The position numbers and the translations under genes are program-made. Below, piece by piece: positions 55,256 through 64,000 of a DNA stretch of 64,000 nucleotides. Under the pieces are notes generated by a model that did no database searches, had not been told where the DNA came from, and saw only the letters and a program-made list of their open reading frames with translations. This DNA comes from Lineus longissimus. Its lineage: Eukaryota > Nemertea > Pilidiophora > Heteronemertea > Lineidae. Numbering within the stretch: position 1 is the first letter of the stretch; the number at the start of each line of letters is the position of its first letter. The DNA is taken from positions 2,137,501 through 2,201,500 of the forward strand of contig NC_088325.1 of the NCBI RefSeq assembly GCF_910592395.1. Direction: 5' to 3'.

Positions 55256-57346
55256 GGGTAGTTGTAAAACAAGAAACACAGAAACGAAACAGAAACACAG
55301 AAACACAGAAACGAAACGCAGAAACCAGTCTTGTGGCGAATTCTGGTCTGCAGACTCCATCTTGTTGCCATGGTTGTGGCCGCGAACGCGGGTGTAACTA
55401 AAACTGGTATTCAGTCGGAATGGAAGGAGGAATGCTCATTTCCCAATACCCCTTTTAGCCTCATCAACGTGTGCGCAGATTGGCAGCATCCGGCCTTGAT
55501 CGTGCCAATACACTACATGTATGTACTACACGGCGTAAATAGAAAATAGTCCTTCGAATAGCGAGTCCTGTTCTTTTGTACATTCCATGGCCTGTGCACG
55601 ACACTAGGCTGAACTTCCCTACTGCAACCTCATTAACATAAACAGATATTTAAAGGGACTATTTAAAGGCAGCAGCTGGGCAGGTAAGATTGAGTTACTC
55701 CAAGTCCAAGTCTAGTGCCCGCCCCCCCCCCCCCCCACTTTACTCTATTCTAGTCGCCAAAATTGGTCTCTCACGTCTCACATAACGTCGAAATGATTCA
55801 CCCATGTACTGGTACCGTACCTTGCATTTAGTGCTGCATCAGACGGGATTTGTAGGATGATCCTGATACTTCATTTTAATTGAACACTACAAGGCAAGAT
55901 GTTGCACTGCACCTTCATTTAAAATAACATGCTGTAGGAATCGAATCGAACCTACCAAAGTACTACACCACCACCTCAAAAGACTTCACCCATATCGTGC
56001 CGCCCCCTCCCCCCCCCCCCCCCCCAAGTTGCTCCATGTATCCCCTCAACAACTCTATTGCATTCCGGCTGGCCGCAACCCACCAACCTCAGATTTTAAG
56101 CCCCCCTTTAGGAGGGGCTCTTAAGATACACGTGTGTGCGGGAGTAGATAATGTAAATGAATGATGAGAAATAAAGAGAGTAACTATTGATTGTATATCC
56201 TACAAACAATTTTTTTTGGTATTTTTCTGAATTAACTCCGTTGAGTTTACCGATTTCTCCGCGATCTTCCGGTGGTGGTTGCTATCCCATTGCTTGAAAT
56301 TAATTTAAATTAATTTAAATCTTCATGGGAATTCGCTACATCATATGCCTAAGAAATTGGCCAATTATATTAATATTTTTATCAGAGAAATATCCGTCCT
56401 AAATAATGACAGAAAAGGGTGGTTTATTTCAATTTTGTGTCGACATGATCGAGGTCACGTGACATAAAAACAAAACAATCGCACACACCCGTCCAAAAAA
56501 GGCACTTTAAGAAAAACAAATACATTTTTCCAGCTTAAAACCACACTGACGACTAAGTTATATTGGTCTACTGCCCAAATCTGAAGTATCAAATTGAATC
56601 ACAAACTAGAACTAGCTCTATTTAGCTATAGTTGCGTGAAAAATTCGGGTGAGCGACGTACATTCTGTACCCTAGCGGCCAATAATTAAACTACTTTCAG
56701 CCGTCTGCTCCGGTCTCGTTAGGGAGTTTTTCCCAAATGTACGCGATGATGACGTGCCCCATTAACAGGACGTAACATCTATTTTAAAATGCGTTTCGAA
56801 AGTGAATGCATGAGGACAACCCATTTGTGTCGTACATCACTGGAAACGCCCGATTCCCGTGAATAAGGTCAATCACAATGTATTACATTACCAAAACAAA
56901 AATGTGTCGGAAGGAACTATATGGATGGTCCCATCGCACCCCCCCCCCCTCCAGCAGTATGACACAGAAGGGCTAGTTGACTGTCCAGGGGGGGGGGGGG
57001 GGTTTGGGGGGAGCTTCCCCCCAACGCACTGGTAAAAACCTATGTCGACGGAGGGGGGTTTGGGGGGTGTCCCCCATTGTAACAGCTGTAGTTGTTAGAG
57101 CTTGCACTTAACATATGCTCGTAGGGGGGTTCGGGGGAGCTCCCTCGACCTAAAGGGGGGCTCACTAAGTTCTTGACTTTACATATTACTTTTAAACGAC
57201 AATAACAACGGATTGGGCAAGGAAAGTATCGGCGTGCCGATTGATTCCAACTTTTATGAAAACCCGTTTGATTTTCGTTTCTGCGTTTCGTTTCTGCGTT
57301 TCTGTGTTTCTGTTTCGTTTCTGTGTTTCTTGTTTTACAACTACCC
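55256..57346. mobile_element. 2,091-bp Mutator-like non-autonomous element, 9-bp TSD
   Basis: GGGTAGTTGTAAAACAAGAA and a following tract of gaaac(ac)agaaac units (about 70 bases) at the left are repeated inverted at the right, ending CTACCC at 57346. TATCGCTAT occurs directly at 55247-55255 and 57347-57355: a 9-bp duplication, typical of Mutator-like elements. No transposase is seen inside; it carries poly-C tracts and a G-tract hairpin repeat also found at 23900. Confidence 0.85.
56985..57150. repeat. G-tract/C-tract hairpin modules inside the Mutator-like element
   Basis: gggtttggggggagcttccc, then gggtttggggggtgtccccc and ggttcgggggagctccctcg form three hairpin modules, homologous to those at 23900-24060, including the flanking tttacatattac text. 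A dispersed family is therefore carried by the larger element. Confidence 0.7.
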
Positions 57347-57924
57347 TATCGCTATTGACTGCGTAATGCGTAACATACACTAACATTCTTTCGCTATCAT
57401 TGCTAACTTCATTTACTAGAACACTGGCCTCTTTGTAGCCGATTATGTAACCCATAGTGGAAACACCTGACAGCGCCGCCCGGCAGCGAAATTTTTTTCT
57501 GCAGGATACTTCTGGCATAGTGTACATCTGAGCGCCAATCAGAATTCATGGCAAGCACGTGTCTTTGTTGACATCATCTTGCCACATGGCGCAATAATGT
57601 CAACAATGCCACGTGTTCTGATAATCTTGGAAAGAACAAGTTAGCAAATGGTTAGAGGAGTATATTAGCTAAAATATATTTATTTGCAGTATCTTAACAT
57701 GTATTTTCATTGTCGAGTGGACTGTATTTATTGGACTTGTCTGTTAAAGGCGCACTGTGCTCGGCAAAATAGCCGAGGTTGAATGTTTATCTGTCAACCG
57801 TGTAACTAGTTCTGCTGTATATGCATAGGTGGCGCCACCATTCAATTTTATTTTGTTTGCTTGTCAAATGTGTTTTATACAATGGCCCTTCAACAATGTT
57901 CAAACTACCAAAATCAACAGCAGA

Positions 57925-58090
57925 CATCGGATACACTGTCCCTTTAATAATTATCAACATTGGCAACACTGTCAGTGTCACTGCCCCTTAAAATTTCACA
58001 AATCGCGAGACATCGGATACACTGTCCCTTTAATAATTATCAACATTGGCAACACTGTCAGTGTCACTTCCCCTTAAAATTTCACAAATC
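57925..58090 (+). repeat. Tandem duplication, ~92-bp unit
   Basis: Two copies of acatcggatacactgtccct ... ttaaaatttcacaaatc with a single obvious difference (actgcccc / acttcccc). Confidence 0.88.
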
Positions 58091-58436
58091 AATGCATGCA
58101 CTGCAATGTAGCGATCAGATCAGCTGATGCCTCTTTTGTACGCATAATATCATCAATTTTACAATGAATCTGTGCAATTCATTCCTAAACACTACGACAC
58201 AAACCTTGAGTAGAGCATAATTGGGGTCAGACAATGAACTATTGTCACATTCACAGTTGAAGTGGCACTCGGCATGCGACTCGGTATCGTCCATTGTATT
58301 TGCATTATCATGCATAAATAAACAGTGTGACGTCAAAGATCGCGCCAACTGTGATTGGCTGTCAGATGTACACTGTGGCAGAAGTATCCTGCAGAAAAAA
58401 ATTTCGCCGCCCGGCATGATCCACGTGCTACTGGCA

Positions 58437-60082
58437 TCTATATCATAATACTATAAGGCGGCTCGCTAAAGTGCCATTTGGGGGTCGTGTTTCGTCTCGA
58501 AATTTTGCACGTTTGCAGGTGATATGTTATCCTGATGCAACGTCATGTTTATTTTCGGAAATTTACTTCAGCGGAGCAGTAATGAGGGATTTTTAATCGG
58601 ACACGGTCAATTCTCCTTATCACTCACGGAAGCCAAGCCATTGCTGTTCAGTTATGCAGAGGATTAATGAATCACCTGCACTCCCTGTGGGGTGACTAAC
58701 ACTACCTGTTGAACGGCTGGCTGTAGGGGGATGATTGGAACAGCCTGTACACGTGTTGACCTGCTGAACCAAGGTTAATGTTATTTTCAAGGCCAGGTCT
58801 ATTTGGCAAGCCGCTCGCCGAACAGGCATCTTTTTTTGTCCTGTTTGGAGAGCCGCTTGCCAAACAGCACTAAAAAGCCACCCTGTTCGGCCAGCCGGGC
58901 TTGCCAAACAGGGCAAAAATACTACCCTCTTTGGCGAGCCGGAAAGGTTACAACATGTTGGCCAATCAGAGAGCAGTGACGTCATTATTCGAATTTATAT
59001 GCGCATATTTAACAATGGCCGACTTCCCGCTCTCGATTCAATTTCTGTTACTAAACTCGGGTTTTGGTCAATAATCCATGGAGAAGCATGTACATGTACA
59101 TGACTGTATGGATTTACAAAAAAAAGTCATAAACGTGATTTAACTGATAAGCATGTTAAATGCATTAGTGTGCATTTCTAAAGGCGTTTCACTGTAACTA
59201 CAGTGTTGCTGACCGTGTTGCCACGAATGATAATGAGCTCCTGGATGGTTGAATATGCATGAGTTCGGCTCTCCATCTAGGGCAGAAAAAAGGCGCTGTT
59301 TGGTGAGCCGGGCTTGCCAAATAGTCACTTCCTATTTTCAATCCACGATTGTAGGTCACCTGATCTTCGAGATTTCGCGGGAAAGAAATTGTAAACAAAC
59401 GCATGTGTGCAGTTCAAATGTAAACAAAACTGTATTTTGATACTTTTGGTTGCTGGACTTGGGTTTTCCCGCAGTAAGGAGCTGGGGTCAAATTGATGGT
59501 CTATCGTATATTGGTACTGTATTAGCCAGAGCTAGCCTTTGATTATGAAGGGATTTTCAAATTAAGGTTACAATGGTATGTTTATGTGCTCACCACAGCT
59601 TTCAAAACTTGATGTATCTGAAGAGGCACTCTGAACTTGGCATGGCCTTATCAAGGAGCTGCTCACGGTGCTGAACTTCTAGCTTGCCTGTCGACTAAGT
59701 GCCTTGCCCGAGATCATGCTACATGTAGGAGGAGCACGCATTTTAAAGTTTTAGTAGTGATAGTGCAATTGGTCCGAGCCATTTGGAGGCCGACATGTGA
59801 AGGCCTATCTGGGTTCTCCTTCATCTCCGTATAAAAAGGGGCATATTGCTGACTAAGGAACGAGGTATATTCACATTGCCTCATCATCTCATTCGGACCA
59901 ATTGATTTACTTTTATATGCACGCATACAGCACGCCACAGGGTCCGAGTCTGTGGACAAATGGTTGGTTTAATTTGTCTCTTCGATATTGCTCCTTTGAT
60001 ATTGCATTATATTTTCATTGCAATTCAATCTATTCAAGGTATAGCCCATTTGAACCTGCCTGCGCCACGGGTACAATGCTAG
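58437..60082 (+). mobile_element. Non-autonomous Helitron, copy 2, carrying a nested element
   Basis: Same ends as copy 1 (TCTATATCATAATAC ... ACAATGCTAG), between A (58436) and T (60083). Apart from the nested insert at 58791-59332 and a ~60-base segment near 59560 absent from copy 1, the two align throughout. Confidence 0.85.
58791..59332. mobile_element. 542-bp Mutator-like MITE nested in the Helitron, 9-bp TSD
   Basis: TATTTTCAA at 58782-58790 and 59333-59341; Helitron copy 1 shows the single empty site (ttattttcaatccacg near 28161). The ends are inverted: ctatttggcaagccg-ctcgccgaacag versus ctatttggcaagcccggctcaccaaacag in reverse. Further ggcaagcc and agccggctt motifs lie inside. Different family from the element at 55256 but with the same TSD length. 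Confidence 0.83.
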
Positions 60083-60122
60083 TATTATTTATAACTCGTA
60101 GTAAATAAGGTTGAAAAAATAT

Positions 60123-60590
60123 GCAAATCTTCTTCTTCTTCTTCTCGTTCGCTCTAGACAGTCAAGTCCGATCTTCTGATGTATTCTATGGTGTTTCGCA
60201 GCTGTTGGAGGTCTCCATAGAGCTGGTCTTGTAGGCTGGTACCTTCTGGCCAGATGTCTTTTCTCAGAGCTGCCAATCTCGCACATCTTGTCAGGATGTG
60301 TGCCACGGTCATCGGTTCCGTGGCACATGGGCACAAGTCGTTGTCTCCGATCCGTAACTTTGTAAACAGGTGATGGCGTAACCTGCTGTGGCCGGTTCGC
60401 AGTCGGAATATGATGACCTGGCCTCTTCTGGTGAGTTTGTTGTAATTGTCATTAGCATTATATCCCTTGTGCTCTTCCTTCCACTTGGTCCAGTAGGCAG
60501 CTTTGATATTGGTTTTTGCCTCCTTATATGTTAGGGACAGGTCGCAATGTGCAAATGAGATGCCGTATATTGAAACCATGACGTCACTAA
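60123..60590 (-). mobile_element. LINE 3' end with (gaa)n tail
   Basis: On the minus strand an open stretch of 141 codons (60579 to 60154) ends the protein of a non-LTR retrotransposon: FRLRTGHSRLRHHL, a Cys/His-type DLCPC ... TVAHILTRC, LYGDLQQLRNT and a terminal EYIRRSDLTV. It is followed by agagcgaacg and a gaa tail (60145-60129). The upstream part is missing (5' truncated). Confidence 0.82.
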
Positions 60591-62440
60591 GCTTCCTGAC
60601 ATTTTTTCCTATACCTTAGAGGCATAGTCGATTAATATTCATACTAATTTATATTCATGACGTCATCCTCAATTTTCATTGGTTCTTCCAAATAAGGCTC
60701 GACGAATGAGCATCGATGATAAGTCTTCCGGCAACAAAAACACGTGCTTAGCGCACTGACAGTTCAGAAACATTTAGTACAGGGTAAACCATAATGAATG
60801 TAACAAAATGAATGTTTTGGATTGTATATTATGGTCCGTATATCATGGTCCATTGGTCCAGGGCCATTATGAGGGGGGAGAGCCACACCCCTCTTTTCCC
60901 AAATCTGCATGGAAAACATGAGGTCTCAGGGAGGAGGGGGGGGGGGGGGCAGTTCTCAGCCAACACTATCATTACAGGGCTTTGTACAGCCCTTCGAGTA
61001 TAATACGCGGGGGGGGGGGCAATTCAAAAGTAAAGTTCCTGTTTATAACATGATAGTCCTTGGTCAAAGTGTAAGGTCCCATGATGGGGAGCACTCCAGT
61101 TCCTATGTTGTTCACCAATATTCTTTGGGCCCTTTGTTCCAAGGCGAAGAACAAATATATACGACATATATATACGACCGTATGACCTCCTTCATTCGAT
61201 CTTTATCTTTAGAATACTCATGAACTTGAATAAGACCATGATATAAAGAAATATCATGATCCCAATAGGCCTGCCACTGAGGCTGAATGACAGGCTCTTC
61301 CGCCATTTTGAACTCCCGCGAAAAATGTGACAGATAAACAGTGCCATGTGTGTATCTATTTTTATAACTATGTCACGTGACTATGCCTCTAAGGTGCAGG
61401 AAAAAATGCCTACCGAGAACTGACCGAGTTACTGGTGGAGTTTCGAACCAACTTTTGCTCCTCAAAACTCCATTTATTACACTTTCTATAGTTTCAATTT
61501 TACACAAGTCTGCGGCTGTTTAACTTCTAAATTCCTTTTCTATCATTCGTACTGGTCGTAGACGACTGACCTGCAAAAACCATACGAGTACGAGTGGGTT
61601 ATATAGTCTCCCTTTAAAGGGGTGGCCGTTCGTTTGGGTGGGGTGGGTTGGGGGGGGGGGGGGAGGAGTTAGATTTATCACTCACTCTAACACATGTGCA
61701 TTGTTTCAACATACTGTTGTGTGAGAGACCCTTATTGGCGACTTTGTGTAACTTTATCTTGCCTACCTAGCTGTTGCCTATAGTTTCCCATTAAAGGGGG
61801 ACTATGTAGGAGCAGGGGGTCAAATTGGCCAACTTTAGCTGACTTATAAACAGAGTAAGGGCATTAGGTCTTATTTGATTCATCACTGAATGTATCCCTG
61901 TTACAGGCGTGACTAGGTTAGGACAAATTGTGAGTGGTGAGAGACTCACTGGCTACTTTGTGTAACTTTATGTTGCCTACCAAGATGCTGCCTATAGTGC
62001 CCCTTTAATGGACATGTCTCGAATCTTATGCATTCTTTAGGGAAGGTGAATCACTAGGCTTCCCAAGCCAACAAGCTTGGGAATTCTTCTTCTTATCTTC
62101 AATATTGTGATCATTATTATACATTATTACGATACATTGTATATAATCCTTACAGGCACCAACGCAGTATACCAACATGCCATCTATAATTGGTAGGTGT
62201 AACCACAACTCTCAAGTGTCTGTGGTCTGATGGTCTGTTTTGATATCGTCATTATGATCGCTCCGCCTGTTCGCGTGGTGGCGTGGTGGTCGCGTGGTGC
62301 CCGTGGTGGCGTGGTGCAAATACCGCCTGCCGTAAATCCGATTGTCTCAGCCAATATACGTCGATGGTTCATTCGACTAGTTGAGACCCGAGTTCATTCA
62401 GCTTTGGTCCTTCATATGTATCGCTCTTATATAATTGCAG
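60591..62440. other. Spacer with G runs; candidate promoter of downstream gene
   Basis: G runs of 9-12 at 60940, 61010 and 61650. A cgtggtggcg repeat lies at 62270-62315. From 61670 to 62030 two diverged copies of a ~180-base segment (ttgtgtaactttatcttgcc / ttatgttgcc) occur. No exon is supported before 62441. Confidence 0.4.
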
Positions 62441-62453
62441 TTTATAAACGAAA

Positions 62454-64000
62454 ATGACTACACTAACAAAAGAGCAAGATGAAGATGGTGAAGATGTGGA
62501 AAGCAACATAATTGAGGCCAATGAACATTGGGCTCTCGAAGATAGAACCTCACAGCAGGTAAAAGTTTTCTAGAATAATTAACAAACAGATAAAGAAAAA
62601 GGCATTTGCAAGATTGCTAAATAGCACAAAGAAAAAGTCAAATCCTATAACATCCAATAGATTCAAATACGTCGTCAACAATTCCGAATGCAGAAGAAGA
62701 AGGAAAATCACTAGCTGCAAGATTGCATGCCATAGGCTATTTTGGTATTGTAATCTGCAGCTCAAGCTACTACTTTTCTCAAGCTAAAAACAAACTCAAA
62801 TGAACATGACAATGGACAACTCCTCAGCTTGCTTTGACCTTTCAAAATGATAAATGACAGCTTATCTCACCAAGGAGAAATTATTCCTGTATGAAGACTT
62901 GACAGAGACAGGTTGGAAATTTGAGGGTCTTTTCAGTCATAAAAAAATCACCATCACCATTTGAGGATTTTTGGTAATAAATAGAAAGCGAGCCAAATGA
63001 TGGCATGAGTCTTTTATTTTAGGCTGAGCCATTATCGGTCAATGGAGATGGACACATTGATAAACTAGCTCGGCGCCCTGTTCCGAAGAAGGAGGACACC
63101 AGTACTGGTATGTAATCCACAAGTATTTAATAACCTGACTTCGTCAGTATTTTACAATTGTTTTTTATTATAAGATCACTGTTATCATCCTACGTACCTG
63201 TAAAATTAGGAGTGAATTACTTCTTTTAATCAAACATCACATATTGTAACTCTTCGACAGACTTCACAAGATAGCATTCAACCTTCGCAGCGGACAGAAA
63301 ATGGAGAAAACAGCTGGGTTTGTTATTTTGATTCAACATTATTTCTTTCAGGTCCGAGACCTTCTGATGTGCCCCCAACAGAGAACAGGGAGGATGATCA
63401 GCATGACCATAGTCCATGGGAGAAGAACTCACAGGATTCCGAATCGGATTGGGGTCACAGCATCACTCGTGAGCCTAGCACCAATAACAATCTCATTTCC
63501 GAAACCAAGGAAGCCCCAAATGATCATGACCTTGTAAATCAACATAAAGATTCACAAGATGGAAGCACACCTCAGGTAAATATATCATACCAAATCAATC
63601 TCTTGCTGTAAAATCACATGACCTATCTTAGTTCTTGAGGGCCACTAATGACTGTTACCACTTTTCTCAAGTTCGTAACAAAGCTAAATGCAAGTGAAAA
63701 AGGCAGGGGATGGCGGGCATTAGGTAAATATATCTCAACAGTCTTACTTCATGAGCGCATGTCCTAAGCTACATAGCACAGTTATGCACAGCTCCTGTTA
63801 CCACTTTCTCGAGCTTGTTAAGTTGAACTGCCGTTTAAATCGTACTTTTATCAAAGCATTCTATCATACATAAGTACTCGCCTGGACTTTGGTCAACATT
63901 TTCGCTCCACCTTCGTCGTTTTGGTAAGACAACCAATACCTCCAGCTCGGTATCAATTCCTTGAGCATAAACTGACAGATAGAGTGACCTTTATCATAAT
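62454..64000 (+). CDS. Hypothetical acidic disordered protein, first coding exons (3' end outside window)
   Basis: An acceptor (tataattgcag) precedes exon 62441-62558 with ATG at 62454; then 63023-63107 and 63352-63575, phases 0, 1, 0, all with good splice signals, giving 138 residues before the next intron. The sequence is hydrophilic, rich in D, E, N, Q, S and H (DEDGEDVESN, DDQHDHSPWEKNSQDSESDW) with no signal peptide, TM helix or known domain. It looks like a disordered N-terminus of a cytoplasmic or nuclear protein. Not recognised. The remaining sequence to 64000 is intron, with a repeat near 63895-63965 similar to one at 26080-26140. Confidence 0.6.

Overview
The window is animal nuclear DNA. 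Genes are split by GT-AG introns, mostly phase 1 between extracellular domains. The introns and spacers are full of minisatellites, small inverted-repeat transposons and tRNA-derived SINEs. Gene content (a CDON/BOC-type Hedgehog co-receptor, PTPMT1, an SDHC-like exon, a CUB/FN3 receptor) and repeat style suggest a marine invertebrate. A non-vertebrate deuterostome such as a hemichordate, amphioxus or echinoderm relative is my best guess, but the species cannot be fixed from sequence alone.

Layout: (1) 171-16938, plus strand: the last 16 exons of a CDON/BOC-family receptor (1,348 codons in window; 5 Ig, a long low-complexity linker, 2 FN3, one TM, a long cytoplasmic tail). Its introns carry at least six copies of a pogo/mariner-style MITE and several minisatellites. 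(2) 16939-23400: repeat-rich 3' flank with an array of RFX X-box-like motifs. (3) 25358-27563, plus: complete PTPMT1 in four coding exons, followed by a 3' flank of four ~133-bp tandem copies split by a Helitron. (4) 30.0-39.0 kb: a ~2-kb tandem repeat array (two full and two partial units) that holds two small elements present in opposite orientations in sister units, plus a 2,065-bp almost perfect palindromic transposon with its empty site next door. (5) 39296-39457, minus: a single SDHC-like exon. (6) 41.57-42.49 kb: LINE 3' end. (7) 43615-47525, plus: a complete seven-exon receptor (signal peptide, CUB-like, Thr-rich stalk, 2 FN3-like, TM, tyrosine-motif tail). (8) 49.2-53.5 kb: a decayed Ty3/gypsy retrotransposon. 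(9) 53.8-60.6 kb: (CGT)n element, a 2.1-kb Mutator-like element with 9-bp TSD, a second Helitron copy carrying a nested Mutator-like element, and a LINE 3' end. (10) 62454 onward: the first coding exons of an unrecognised acidic, disordered protein running off the end.

The host genes have no operon-like relationship; CDON/BOC-like, PTPMT1, the receptor and the last gene are independent plus-strand units. The most unusual material is the 30-39 kb array. Two non-homologous inserts (A and B) share TGTA...TACA ends and CCGG flanks. Each occupies exactly the same position in sister repeat units but in inverted orientation, and each is absent from a further unit.
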